A stretch of 64,000 nucleotides of DNA from Pasteurella sp030783905 (GTDB taxonomy: Bacteria > Pseudomonadota > Gammaproteobacteria > Enterobacterales > Pasteurellaceae): positions 1,302,001-1,366,000 of the forward strand of contig CP182107.1 in assembly GCA_051122655.1 (NCBI GenBank). Reading direction: 5' to 3'. Positions 8,655 to 17,241 of this stretch are shown here, in pieces. Numbering within the stretch: position 1 is the first letter of the stretch; each line of letters begins with the position of its first letter. The notes under the pieces are model-generated. The model was not told the DNA's origin and did not search any database. It worked only from the letters and a program-made list of their open reading frames with translations. The translations under genes were made by a program, and so were the position numbers.

Positions 8655-9509
8655 CTATTCATGTGGGCGATTAATGTACCATTGTGCTAATGCGATACAA
8701 CAACCACCACCCACAATATTCCCCAACGTCACCGGAATTAAATTTTTTACAACAAAATGATAAACATCTAAATCTGCAAATTGAGCAGGATCTACACTCA
8801 CCGCTTGCCAAAACTCAGGTGATGCAAAATGTGCAATCACTATGCCCATCGGAATCATAAACATATTAGCGACACTATGCTCAAAGCCAGACGCCACAAA
8901 CATAGAAATTGGCAGAATCATAATAAAGGCTTTATCGACTAACGTCTTACCCGCATAGGTCATCCATATTGCAATACATACCATGATGTTACAGAAGATG
9001 CCTAATGCAAATGCTTCTGTCCAAGTATGGTGAATTTTATGCTGTGCGGTTTTTAGAATGGTGAATCCCCACTGCCCATTGGCGGCCATAATCTGTCCAG
9101 CAAACCAAGTCAGTGCGACAATAAACAACGCACCCACGAAATTCCCCCCGTACACGACAAGCCAATTTCGCAACATTTGAACGGTGGAAATTCGACCGCT
9201 TGCACGTGCAACGAGTGTCATTGTTGATGAAGTAAATAATTCAGACCCACACACCACCACCATAATCACCCCAAGGGAGAAAACGATACCACCGACTAAT
9301 TTTGTGAGTCCCCAAGGTGCATCACCATTGCCGGTCTGAGTGGTCGCATAAAAAACGAATGCAATAGCAATAAAGGCACCCGCTGGAATAGCAGAAAAGA
9401 AAGAGTAGATTTGTTTTTTCGTGGCTTTATAGACACCGACATCTTCGCCAATTTGAGCCATCTTTGCCGGCGACACCATACAGGTTGATGTTGATTCTTC
9501 TGATTTCAT
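8655..9509 (-). CDS. focA: Formate channel FocA
   Basis: FocA is the pentameric inner-membrane formate/nitrite-family channel that moves the formate made by PflB. The 284-aa product has about six hydrophobic helices and family-like stretches such as FSAIPAGAFIAIAFVFY, GVIMVVVCGSELFTSSTM (including the bent-helix region) and GFEHSVANMFMIPMG. It is upstream of pflB in the same orientation, as in enterobacteria, so the two probably share promoters in the AT-rich gap at 9510-9879. Confidence 0.97.
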   Translation of the reverse strand: MKSEESTSTCMVSPAKMAQIGEDVGVYKATKKQIYSFFSAIPAGAFIAIAFVFYATTQTGNGDAPWGLTKLVGGIVFSLGVIMVVVCGSELFTSSTMTLVARASGRISTVQMLRNWLVVYGGNFVGALFIVALTWFAGQIMAANGQWGFTILKTAQHKIHHTWTEAFALGIFCNIMVCIAIWMTYAGKTLVDKAFIMILPISMFVASGFEHSVANMFMIPMGIVIAHFASPEFWQAVSVDPAQFADLDVYHFVVKNLIPVTLGNIVGGGCCIALAQWYINRPHE

Positions 9510-9718
9510 CTTTAAATCCCCTTACATAAGTATCGTATAATGCCTAATGACGATGAGTCACATCACTGAATAATTTAAAAAAATTTTATTTTTTATAATT
9601 TTTGTTAATTATAGGGAGTTTTCGTGCAAAATAAAAGCGCATTTCTGTTTAAAAAACGCTCAAATCCATTTTTTCTTACGCCAGATCAATTTATTGTTAA
9701 AATATTTTAATTTTCAAC

Positions 9719-9760
9719 AAATTAACATTGAATTAAACAAAGATTAACAAGATTTTAACA
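9719..9760 (-). promoter_or_regulatory. Cluster of GTTAA direct repeats, possible ArcA site
   Basis: Read on the minus strand, four GTT(T)AA words follow each other at spacings of about 10-12 bases (GTTAAAATCTT, GTTAATCTTT, GTTTAATTCAAT, GTTAATTTGTT). ArcA binds helically phased direct repeats of this type, and ArcA controls focA-pfl in E. coli. The site lies about 210-250 bases upstream of focA. The region is AT-rich, so chance contributes. Confidence 0.4.
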
Positions 9761-9829
9761 GTTATTTTATCATCAATTATAGCTCATTTTTAACACAATA
9801 AAAATCCACAATTTACACACTGGAAAAAA

Positions 9830-9858
9830 TTGCCATTTTAGCCATTTTCTGTTAAAAC
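9830..9858 (+). promoter_or_regulatory. Probable sigma-70 promoter of hinT
   Basis: TTGCCA (9830-9835) and TAAAAC (9853-9858) are separated by 17 bases, and the -10 lies 40 bases before the hinT start. Confidence 0.5.
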
Positions 9859-9897
9859 GTGCGGTATATTTTTAGCTGATTGAAAAGGATAAGTAAC

Positions 9898-10248
9898 ATG
9901 GCTGAAGAAACCATTTTCAGTAAAATCATTCGTCAAGAAATTCCTGCTAACATTGTTTATCAAGACGAGTTAGTCACCGCCTTTCGTGATATTTCACCAC
10001 AAGCAAAAACCCATATTCTCATTATTCCAAACAAGCTTATTCCTACTGTTAACGATGTCACCGAGCAAGACGAAATCAGTTTAGGTCGTTTATTTACTGT
10101 GGCGGCTAAACTCGCACAAGAAGAAGGCATCGCAGAAGACGGTTATCGTTTAATTGTGAACTGTAATCAACATGGTGGACAAGAAGTATTTCACTTGCAT
10201 ATGCACCTTGTAGGTGGTGAACCACTCGGCAGAATGTTGGCAAAATAA
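9898..10248 (+). CDS. hinT: HIT-family purine nucleoside phosphoramidase
   Basis: HinT hydrolyses adenosine 5'-monophosphoramidates and related aminoacyl- or lysyl-adenylates in the cytoplasm. The 116-aa product has the histidine triad HLHMHLVGG near the C-terminus and the N-terminal ETIFSKIIRQEIPANIVY of bacterial HinT. The ATG at 9898 is preceded at 8 bases by AAGGA. A longer frame could start at TTG 9880, but that would place the start upstream of the ribosome binding site. The stop overlaps the next start as TAATG. Confidence 0.95.
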   Translation: MAEETIFSKIIRQEIPANIVYQDELVTAFRDISPQAKTHILIIPNKLIPTVNDVTEQDEISLGRLFTVAAKLAQEEGIAEDGYRLIVNCNQHGGQEVFHLHMHLVGGEPLGRMLAK

Positions 10249-10598
10249 TGAAAAAACTGATCGCACTTTTCATCTCAAGCTGTTTTCTGGTCAGCTGTGG
10301 TTCTCGCCAACCCGTGAATTTATTACATACACATCAGCCAATTTTAAATATTGAGGCTGATGCCGATCCATTAGTCGACGCCCATGTTTCACCAACGCAG
10401 GCTTGGGTCAAAAATAAACATCACACCCCCGTACAGCTGACTTACCAAGTATTTTGGTACGATAAGCAAGGTGTTAGCCAACCGAGCACTGAATCAGACC
10501 ACCAATTATGGTTACAAGGAAATGAAAAATACCTCATTCCATTAACGAAACCCTCCATAGAAAGCGACAACTACCGCTTATATCTTCGCTTAAAATAA
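10248..10598 (+). CDS. YcfL-like lipoprotein
   Basis: This is a 116-aa predicted lipoprotein with signal MKKLIALFISSCFLVSCGS and lipobox LVSC, so lipidation is expected at Cys17. The rest reads as a small beta domain (VKNKHHTPVQLTYQVFWYD...YRLYLRLK) like the DUF1425/YcfL family. In E. coli, ycfL also follows hinT, and nagZ lies a little further down; here lpoB and thiK are missing between them. The start overlaps the hinT stop by one base, so translation is probably coupled. The exact role is unknown. Confidence 0.8.
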   Translation: MKKLIALFISSCFLVSCGSRQPVNLLHTHQPILNIEADADPLVDAHVSPTQAWVKNKHHTPVQLTYQVFWYDKQGVSQPSTESDHQLWLQGNEKYLIPLTKPSIESDNYRLYLRLK

Positions 10599-10606
10599 GG
10601 TCTGTT

Positions 10607-11665
10607 ATGTCAACATTATTGATCGATTTACAAGGCCAAACACTGAGCCAAGAAGAAGTCGAGCTATTAACGCATCCTTTAGTAGCGGGCGTAATTTTAT
10701 TTACACGGAATTTTCACGATCGTGCACAAATTCAAGCCTTGATCCATTCTATTCGCCAGCGCGTTAAAAAGCCCTTATTAATAACGGTAGATCAAGAAGG
10801 CGGGCGTGTACAACGTTTTCGTGAAGGCTTTACCTCGCTTCCCGCCATGCAAGCCTTTGCTTGCTTAATTGATGATCCCTTACAACAGCTTCATCTTGCC
10901 CAACAAGCCGGCTGGCAAATGGCAGCAGAAATGACCGCACTGGGAATCGATCTCAGTTTTGCCCCTGTATTAGATTTAGGCCACCAATGTAAAGCCATTG
11001 GCGATCGCAGTTTTCATTCACAAGCAGAAATGACACTCAACCTTGCCAGCGCCTTTATTGACGGTATGCATCAAGTGGGCATGGCCGCCACGGGTAAGCA
11101 TTTTCCGGGACATGGTCATGTGATTGCTGACTCGCATTTAGAAACCCCCTATGACGAGCGTCCGCAACAACAGATTTTTGCGCAAGACATTCAACCATTC
11201 CAACAGTTAATTCAGCAAAATTTGCTCGATGCCATCATGCCAGCACATGTGATTTATTCCCAATGTGATCCGCAACCCGCCAGTGGCTCTGCTTATTGGT
11301 TAAAACAAATCTTACGCCAACAACTTGGTTTTAACGGTGCCATTTTCTCCGACGATCTCGGGATGAAAGGCGCGGGCTTTATGGGGGATTTTGTGCAACG
11401 TTGTGAGCAATCTTTGCAGGCAGGTTGTGATTTATTGTTACTGTGTAATGAAAGAGAAGGTGTGATCCAAGTGTTAGACAATTTAAAACTTTCTGAAACA
11501 GAACCGCACTTTGCCCGACGTCAACAACGTTTACAGCAGCTTTTCAAACGTAAAACCATTCGTTGGTCTGAATTGGAAGCGACTTCACGTTGGTTGGAAA
11601 ATCGCAAAATCTTGACCGCTCTTCAACAACGCTGGCTTGATAACAAAGCCAACGAGTATTATTAA
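10607..11665 (+). CDS. nagZ: Beta-N-acetylhexosaminidase (peptidoglycan recycling)
   Basis: NagZ removes GlcNAc from GlcNAc-anhydroMurNAc-peptides in the cytoplasm during cell-wall recycling. The 352-aa glycoside hydrolase family 3 protein shows the N-terminal ITVDQEGGRVQRF, the substrate loop ATGKHFPGHGHVIADSHLE carrying the catalytic Asp/His pair, and the nucleophile motif FSDDLGMKGA. The length is normal. It begins 8 bases after the YcfL-like gene and ends 2 bases before rlmC, so it is part of the same transcription unit. Confidence 0.97.
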   Translation: MSTLLIDLQGQTLSQEEVELLTHPLVAGVILFTRNFHDRAQIQALIHSIRQRVKKPLLITVDQEGGRVQRFREGFTSLPAMQAFACLIDDPLQQLHLAQQAGWQMAAEMTALGIDLSFAPVLDLGHQCKAIGDRSFHSQAEMTLNLASAFIDGMHQVGMAATGKHFPGHGHVIADSHLETPYDERPQQQIFAQDIQPFQQLIQQNLLDAIMPAHVIYSQCDPQPASGSAYWLKQILRQQLGFNGAIFSDDLGMKGAGFMGDFVQRCEQSLQAGCDLLLLCNEREGVIQVLDNLKLSETEPHFARRQQRLQQLFKRKTIRWSELEATSRWLENRKILTALQQRWLDNKANEYY

Positions 11666-11667
11666 TT

Positions 11668-12858
11668 ATGTCATCTCCTTCTACTTCTTTTGCGTTGCCT
11701 TGTCAGCATTATCAACGTGGCGATTGTCGTTCTTGCCAATGGCTAACCATGCCTTATCAAGTACAGTTAGCAAACAAACAACAACATTTGCAACAACAAC
11801 TACAAAGGCTAAACTGCACACAAACGCAATGGCTTGCGCCCTATGTTTCAACGCAAGATGCCTTTCGTAACAAAGCCAAAATGGCAGTCAGTGGTGCAGT
11901 AGAGCGCCCTATTTTAAGCCACCCACAAAGTGAAGCAGATTTAACCGATTGCCCACTTTACCCCGCACATTTTGCACATATCTTCACGATTCTGAAAGAT
12001 TTTATTGCACGAGCGGGCTTAGTTCCCTACAACATTCAAAAACAAAAAGGGGAACTGAAGTATATTTTGCTAACAGAAAGCCAGCTTGATGGCGGTTTAA
12101 TGTTACGCTTCGTGCTCCGTTCAGAAAAAAAATTGGCTTTAGTTCAGCGCGAACTGCCCAGGTTATTAGCCAAATTGCCACAATTAAAAGTGGTCAGTTT
12201 AAATATTCAACCGCAACACGCTGCCATTTTAGAAGGGGAAAAAGAAATTTTCCTAACTGAACAACGTACGCTAGAAGAATGTTTTAACCAGATTCCGTTA
12301 TTTATTCGTCCGCAAGGCTTTTTTCAAACCAATCCACATGTAGCACAAGGGCTATATGGCACCGCGCAACAATGGGTGCAAGATTTGCCTATCCATAAAC
12401 TATGGGATTTATTTTGTGGTGTGGGAGGATTTGGTTTACATTGCGCCCAAGTTTTACAGCGTAAACAACCAGAGAACATGATTGAATTAACGGGAATTGA
12501 AATTTCTGCGTCTGCGATTGCCGCAGCCACGCTTTCTGCCCAAAAATTAGGCTTAAAACAGGTCAAATTTCAATCTTTAGACGCCAAGCACTTTGCCTTA
12601 GCCCAGTCGCCAGAGGGACAAGCCGAGAAACCTGATTTGATTATCGTCAATCCACCACGCCGAGGCATTGGCAGAGAATTAGCGCAATTTCTTAACCAAT
12701 TCGCACCGCACTTTATTCTGTATTCCAGTTGTAATGCAGAAACAATGGGCACAGACTTGAGCTATTTGACAGATTATCAACTGAACAAGGTTCAGCTGTT
12801 TGATATGTTTCCACATACTGCACATTATGAAGTGTTGTGTTTACTAGAACGGCAATAA
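11668..12858 (+). CDS. rlmC: 23S rRNA (uracil-747-C5)-methyltransferase
   Basis: RlmC makes m5U747 in 23S rRNA using SAM. The 396-aa product has the iron-sulfur cysteines Cys12, Cys20 and Cys23 near the N-terminus plus a fourth in DCPLYP. The SAM domain starts at LWDLFCGVGGFGLHCA, with IIVNPPRRGIG and the catalytic cysteine in YSSCNAETM. The lack of an N-terminal TRAM domain separates it from RlmD. It follows nagZ by 2 bases, and a bidirectional terminator separates it from pfkA. Confidence 0.95.
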   Translation: MSSPSTSFALPCQHYQRGDCRSCQWLTMPYQVQLANKQQHLQQQLQRLNCTQTQWLAPYVSTQDAFRNKAKMAVSGAVERPILSHPQSEADLTDCPLYPAHFAHIFTILKDFIARAGLVPYNIQKQKGELKYILLTESQLDGGLMLRFVLRSEKKLALVQRELPRLLAKLPQLKVVSLNIQPQHAAILEGEKEIFLTEQRTLEECFNQIPLFIRPQGFFQTNPHVAQGLYGTAQQWVQDLPIHKLWDLFCGVGGFGLHCAQVLQRKQPENMIELTGIEISASAIAAATLSAQKLGLKQVKFQSLDAKHFALAQSPEGQAEKPDLIIVNPPRRGIGRELAQFLNQFAPHFILYSSCNAETMGTDLSYLTDYQLNKVQLFDMFPHTAHYEVLCLLERQ

Positions 12859-12904
12859 ACTTTTCATCCATGTGGCATTATCAGGTTTTAAGCACATAAA
12901 AAAA

Positions 12905-12922
12905 CGGTGGAATGTTCCACCG
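12905..12922. terminator. Bidirectional terminator between rlmC and pfkA
   Basis: A perfect 8-bp stem CGGTGGAA / TTCCACCG with loop TG. On the minus strand it is followed by seven T's (pfkA side), and on the plus strand by CTCTTTTC (rlmC side). It serves two convergent genes. Confidence 0.85.
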
Positions 12923-12946
12923 CTCTTTTCATGTCAACCCTAATTC

Positions 12947-13912
12947 TTAGTCTAAACGTTTCGATAAGGCTAACCAATCTGCTTTAAATTCACGGCGCAT
13001 ATTGTTGATGGCATCAATGATATCATGGTGAACTAACTGTTCATTTTGAATACCAACACAATAGCCACCTTTACCTTGCATCAATAGATCAACCGCATAA
13101 ACCCCCATACGTGAGCCTAAAATACGGTCAAATGCGCAAGGCGTACCGCCACGTTGAATATGACCTAAAATGGTTGCTCGCGTTTCATGTTTCACACGCG
13201 ACTCAATTTCACGCGCTAATTCATTCACATCACAAATCAATTCAGTAATCGCAATAATAGCATGACGTTTACCCTTGATAATGCTGCTTTCAATCTGCTT
13301 AATTAATTCTTCACGATCAAATTCCACTTCTGATGCTACGATATATTCACAACCACCAGCAATTCCTGCAGAAATCGCTAAATCACTGCAATGACGTCCC
13401 ATGATTTCAACAATAGAAATACGTTGATGAGAACTTGACGTATCGCGTAAACGGTCAATAGCTTCAACTGCGGTTTGTAATGCAGTTTGATAGCCGATAG
13501 TGTAATCTGTCCCCGCTACATCGTTGTCAATCGTGCCTGGGATACCCACGCAAGGGAAACCATGTTCTTCGGTGAGTAATTTTGCGCCCATATAAGAACC
13601 ATCCCCACCAATGACCACCAAGGCCTCAATGCCATGTGAACGTAAAATTTCCGCACATTTTGCACGTACAGCCGGATCCTTAAATTCAGGGAAACGAGCC
13701 GATCCTAAAAACGTCCCACCGCGGTTAATAATATCGGATACACTATAACGGGTCATTTGTTTGATTTTATTATGATACAAACCGTAATACCCTTCATAAA
13801 CGCCATACACCTCTAAATCGGCAGCAAGTGCTGAACGAACAACACCACGAATTGCGGCGTTCATACCTGGTGCATCACCACCACTGGTTAATACTGCTAT
13901 TTTTTTTATCAT
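12947..13912 (-). CDS. pfkA: ATP-dependent 6-phosphofructokinase
   Basis: PfkA phosphorylates fructose 6-phosphate in glycolysis. The 321-aa product has the ATP site LTSGGDAPGMNAAIRG and GGDGSYMGA, the catalytic block GTIDNDVAGTDYTIG, and the effector/substrate region EIMGRHCSDLA and ILGHIQRGGTPCAFDR. The length matches the bacterial ATP-dependent tetramer. It starts 94 bases after fieF and could be read from fieF or from its own promoter in that gap. Confidence 0.98.
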   Translation of the reverse strand: MIKKIAVLTSGGDAPGMNAAIRGVVRSALAADLEVYGVYEGYYGLYHNKIKQMTRYSVSDIINRGGTFLGSARFPEFKDPAVRAKCAEILRSHGIEALVVIGGDGSYMGAKLLTEEHGFPCVGIPGTIDNDVAGTDYTIGYQTALQTAVEAIDRLRDTSSSHQRISIVEIMGRHCSDLAISAGIAGGCEYIVASEVEFDREELIKQIESSIIKGKRHAIIAITELICDVNELAREIESRVKHETRATILGHIQRGGTPCAFDRILGSRMGVYAVDLLMQGKGGYCVGIQNEQLVHHDIIDAINNMRREFKADWLALSKRLD

Positions 13913-14006
13913 ATATTAAACCTTTTAACTAAAAATGAATCCAAAATCGTCGCTAAGATTACACTATTCACACCAACTGCTCTAGCAAAATTTATCAAAA
14001 ATCTTA

Positions 14007-14921
14007 CTACATTTGATCTAGCTTAGCATTTTCTAATTTTTCTGCTTGTACCACGCTCGTTGGCTCATGATGAATCACAATATCGACTCGTGAAAAAGCC
14101 TTTCGCAACCGTTGCTCCAGTTGCTCGGTAATATCATGTGCTTCTAAAAAAGACAAATGATCGTCTAACTCTAAATCAAATTGGATAAAGCGAATTGGCC
14201 CCGATTGGCGCGTACGCAAATCATGAAACCCTAAAATACGTTTATCTGACAAAATGATCTGCTCAATCTGACGAATTTCTGTTTCTGGCAAAGCACGATC
14301 GAGAAGTAATTGTACCGCATCAAATAACATCTTCAGCGCACTCACTAAAATATAAATCGCGATGAGAATCGCCCCAATTGCATCAGCTAAAACAAAGTCA
14401 AAAGCGGTAAACGCAAGGGAAATTAAAATCGTCACATTCATATAGATATCGGTTTGATAATGCAATCGATCCGCTTTAATGGCAGGACTGCCTGTCTTAT
14501 GAATAATACGACTTTGGTAATACACTAACAAGGAGGTCATCACAATTGAAAAGCCAATGACCGCAATTCCTAAAGTTTGATTAGTTAACGGTTGAGGATC
14601 ATTAAAACGATGAATTCCTTGTAAAAGTAGAAAAACGGCGGAACCAGAGATAAAGGCGCTTTGAATTAACGAGGCAAGCGATTCCGCCTTACCATGACCA
14701 AAAGAATGATTATCGTCAGCTGGCATTAAAGCAAAACGTAAAATCAGCATATTTAAAAAGGACGCGGCTAAATCCAACGTGGAATCCACAATAGAGGCTA
14801 ACATACTCACCGAGCCGGTTTCCCACCAAGCAAATCCCTTCACCAAAATCAACATGAAAGCGGTATAGACAGCACAATTGGCTGCTTTTTTCACTTGTGA
14901 AGAATAGATTTTCACTTCCAT
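14007..14921 (-). CDS. fieF: Cation diffusion facilitator, iron/zinc efflux (FieF)
   Basis: FieF is an inner-membrane proton-coupled exporter of divalent metals (Fe2+, Zn2+). The 304-aa product has six hydrophobic helices, the metal-site residues in SIVDSTLDLAA and HYQTDIYMN, and the family word DDNHSFGHGKAESL. The cytoplasmic C-terminal domain contains HDLRTRQSGPIRFIQFDLEL and ends with IVIHHEPTS. The ATG follows the stop of the upstream lipoprotein gene with no gap, which suggests coupled translation. Confidence 0.93.
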   Translation of the reverse strand: MEVKIYSSQVKKAANCAVYTAFMLILVKGFAWWETGSVSMLASIVDSTLDLAASFLNMLILRFALMPADDNHSFGHGKAESLASLIQSAFISGSAVFLLLQGIHRFNDPQPLTNQTLGIAVIGFSIVMTSLLVYYQSRIIHKTGSPAIKADRLHYQTDIYMNVTILISLAFTAFDFVLADAIGAILIAIYILVSALKMLFDAVQLLLDRALPETEIRQIEQIILSDKRILGFHDLRTRQSGPIRFIQFDLELDDHLSFLEAHDITEQLEQRLRKAFSRVDIVIHHEPTSVVQAEKLENAKLDQM

Positions 14922-15488
14922 CTATGCACAAGTCCATTGCCACGCCACTTGTTTGACGCGCTGCATTTCTTTCTCAACCACATATTTTTTCAAATAGCGA
15001 ATTACTTTCTCATTTTTCATATGGCGTAATTTTTTGGTTTTCGGAATTTTTAAAGAATATTGATATTGTACAAACCCACATCCCGCTATACCTTTACCTT
15101 TCGCCACGTCAACCTGCCAGTCATTGTTTTTCACGGTTGGTTCATAGATCACAAACGAATACAAGGTATCTTGCTGTTGCTGTAGTTTAAACTGTTTTAC
15201 CCCCGTATTCCGATAAACACGTTGGCGCAATGCAATGCGCTCCTCCAAACTGACTTGCATAGGATTGCGATCGAATAACACTTCCACTGCACTTTTCCAT
15301 TGCTCAACCCGCTCACCCGGTTCTAAATAAAAGAAACGAGCAAGATTACCTAAATCTTGTTGAGTGGCTAATGTATAAGTGTGCTGATTATGGGTAATTT
15401 GTTGCGGTACCACTAATTGAGGTTTAGTGGCACAGCCTGTCAGTAACAGCCCAATCAGTACAGTCAAGATAAAAACTCTTTTTTGCAT
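14922..15488 (-). CDS. Predicted lipoprotein of unknown function
   Basis: I do not recognise this 188-aa protein. It begins with a lipoprotein signal, MQKRVFILTVLIGLLLTGCATK, with lipobox LLTGC and lipidation expected at Cys19. The mature part is basic and soluble-looking, with a helical start (DLGNLARFFYLEPGERVEQW) and a beta-like end (CGFVQYQYSLKIP...). It carries two further cysteines (CGF and the penultimate C), which could form a disulfide in the periplasm. It lies 2 bases after yaaA and abuts fieF, so it is probably expressed with them. Confidence 0.75.
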   Translation of the reverse strand: MQKRVFILTVLIGLLLTGCATKPQLVVPQQITHNQHTYTLATQQDLGNLARFFYLEPGERVEQWKSAVEVLFDRNPMQVSLEERIALRQRVYRNTGVKQFKLQQQQDTLYSFVIYEPTVKNNDWQVDVAKGKGIAGCGFVQYQYSLKIPKTKKLRHMKNEKVIRYLKKYVVEKEMQRVKQVAWQWTCA

Positions 15489-15490
15489 AC

Positions 15491-16267
15491 TTATTCCGCC
15501 ATATCCCGTTTAAACACTAATTCAGTTTTGCTCGAGCTCGTCGGGTCAAACCAATATCCGCCCAAATCAAACCCTTTTAATTGTTCCACCTCGGTCAAAC
15601 GATGCTGAATGATGTAGCGACACATCAAACCACGTGCTTTTTTAGCATAAAAGCTGATCACTTTATAAGTGCCATTTTTATTATCTAAAAACACTGGCTT
15701 AATAATCCTTGCAGTTAATTGACTTTCTTTTACTGCTTTATAATATTCATCTGAGGCTAAATTCACTAAAACATTATCGCCCTGTGCATCGAGCGCTTGC
15801 TGTAAAGCATCGGTAATCACATTTCCCCAAAAGGCATAAAGATCTTTCCCTTTGCTATTCGCCAATTTTGTCCCCATTTCCAAACGGTAAGGCTGCATCA
15901 AATCCAGTGGCTTTAATACCCCATACAACCCTGACAACATGCGTAAATGTTGCTGTGCAAATAACACATCTTGTGCCGATAAACACTCTACCTCTAACCC
16001 CGTATATACATCCCCTTTAAACGCATAAATCGCCGCGCGCGCATTGTGTACGGTATGTTCTGGTTGCCATTCGGCAAAACGAGCAAAATTTAAGCCTGCT
16101 AATTTATCACTGATCGACATCAAGGATCCGATCTTAGCTGGGGAAAGCTGACGACATGCTTCAATTAATTGCGCACTATAGTCTGTTAACTGCGGTTGAG
16201 AAAATTCAAAATTGGGCACCGCACTTTCAAAATCTAAGGTTTTGGCTGGCGAAATAATAGCTAACAT
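15491..16267 (-). CDS. yaaA: Peroxide stress protein YaaA
   Basis: YaaA (UPF0246, DUF328) lowers free iron and limits DNA damage during hydrogen peroxide stress in E. coli. The 258-aa product starts MLAIISPAKTLDFES and has the family words MSISDKLAGLNFARF, VLFAQQHLRMLSGLYG, PYRLEMGTKL and ISFYAKKARGLMCRY. It sits between ung and the lipoprotein gene in one minus-strand run (gaps of 28 and 2 bases). The neighbours Ung (DNA repair) and FieF (metal export) suit an oxidative or metal-stress theme, but that is inference. Confidence 0.95.
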   Translation of the reverse strand: MLAIISPAKTLDFESAVPNFEFSQPQLTDYSAQLIEACRQLSPAKIGSLMSISDKLAGLNFARFAEWQPEHTVHNARAAIYAFKGDVYTGLEVECLSAQDVLFAQQHLRMLSGLYGVLKPLDLMQPYRLEMGTKLANSKGKDLYAFWGNVITDALQQALDAQGDNVLVNLASDEYYKAVKESQLTARIIKPVFLDNKNGTYKVISFYAKKARGLMCRYIIQHRLTEVEQLKGFDLGGYWFDPTSSSKTELVFKRDMAE

Positions 16268-16295
16268 AATGTTCTTATCCTGAATAACGTTGATA

Positions 16296-16964
16296 TTAAA
16301 GCGAAGCTAATTGCCATTTTATTGGCGATAACCCTTGCGTCATTAAATAGGCATTCGTTTTAGAAAAATGACGACAACCTAGAAAACCACGATGGGCAGA
16401 TAGCGGCGAAGGATGAGGTGCGGTCAAAACGCAGTGCTTTTGGCGATCAATAAATTGTCCTTTTTTCTGCGCATGGCTACCCCAAAGCAAAAACACCACT
16501 TTCTCACGCTGCGCATTGAGCGCTGCGATCACACGATCCGTAAAAGTTTCCCAACCAAAATTCGCATGAGAATGCGCTTTTCCTTGTTCCACTGTTAACA
16601 CGGTATTTAACAGCAACACCCCTTGTTGTGCCCAAGGCACCAAATAGCCATGATTGGGAATCTGAAAACCGTCAATATCTTGGACTAATTCTTTATACAT
16701 ATTCATTAACGAAGGGGGAGGGGCCACACCCGGTTTGACAGAAAATGCCAACCCATGTGCTTGATTGGGGCCATGATAAGGATCTTGACCAAGAATGACG
16801 ACTTTCACCGCCTCAAACTCTGTCAATTGGAATGCACTAAACACCTCTTGCGGAGGAGGATAGACAACTTTACCGGATGCTCTGGCCTGATGAACCTGAT
16901 CTAAAATCTGTTTAAAATAAGGTTGTGCTTTCTCAGTCCCAATCACATCTTTCCACGTCTTCAT
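16296..16964 (-). CDS. ung: Uracil-DNA glycosylase
   Basis: Ung removes uracil from DNA, the first step of base-excision repair. The 222-aa product has the water-activating loop GQDPYHGPNQAHG with catalytic Asp61, the uracil-binding GVLLLNTVLTVE, and the DNA-intercalation loop HPSPLSAHRGFLG. The length is normal for family 1. It is the first gene of the minus-strand run ung-yaaA-lipoprotein-fieF. Confidence 0.98.
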   Translation of the reverse strand: MKTWKDVIGTEKAQPYFKQILDQVHQARASGKVVYPPPQEVFSAFQLTEFEAVKVVILGQDPYHGPNQAHGLAFSVKPGVAPPPSLMNMYKELVQDIDGFQIPNHGYLVPWAQQGVLLLNTVLTVEQGKAHSHANFGWETFTDRVIAALNAQREKVVFLLWGSHAQKKGQFIDRQKHCVLTAPHPSPLSAHRGFLGCRHFSKTNAYLMTQGLSPIKWQLASL

Positions 16965-17102
16965 TTTTTTCCTCCGATTGTTATGTTTCCAATTATAAAG
17001 AACTTCCTATAAAATTGACAGTGATTGGATACTTATTTGTTAAATAAATGTTTATTTTTTGTTAAATAAAAGATGTTTAAAATCATAATGTTACAATATT
17101 CA

Positions 17103-17116
17103 TTGATCTAAATCAA
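17103..17116 (+). promoter_or_regulatory. FNR box upstream of grcA
   Basis: TTGATCTAAATCAA is a perfect match to TTGAT-N4-ATCAA. It is centred about 132 bases before the grcA start in the 277-bp gap between divergent ung and grcA. It predicts anaerobic activation of grcA, as known for yfiD in E. coli. Confidence 0.8.
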
Positions 17117-17241
17117 AATTCAAAAATTAACCCATAAAAACGTCTTGTTCTAGGTCAAAACAATTTGAAATGATCAAAATTTTTGATAAAATTCTGACCA
17201 ATTTAAACTGATTAACAAATCGCCAACTTAGGAGGCAGACA

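Larger units (their letters stand above)
9510..9897. other. Divergent focA / hinT control region
   Basis: This gene-free stretch of 388 bases contains the focA-pflB promoter region (minus) and the hinT promoter (plus). It holds an ArcA-like word TGTTAATTA at 9603-9611, the GTTAA repeat cluster at 9719-9760, and an ATCAA half-site near 9683. No additional ORF with a ribosome binding site was seen. Confidence 0.6.

Noticed and set aside
17173..17195. Second FNR box upstream of grcA (TTGAAATGATCAA)
   Set aside because: The half-sites are one base too close together for the FNR consensus; only the site at 17103 fits.
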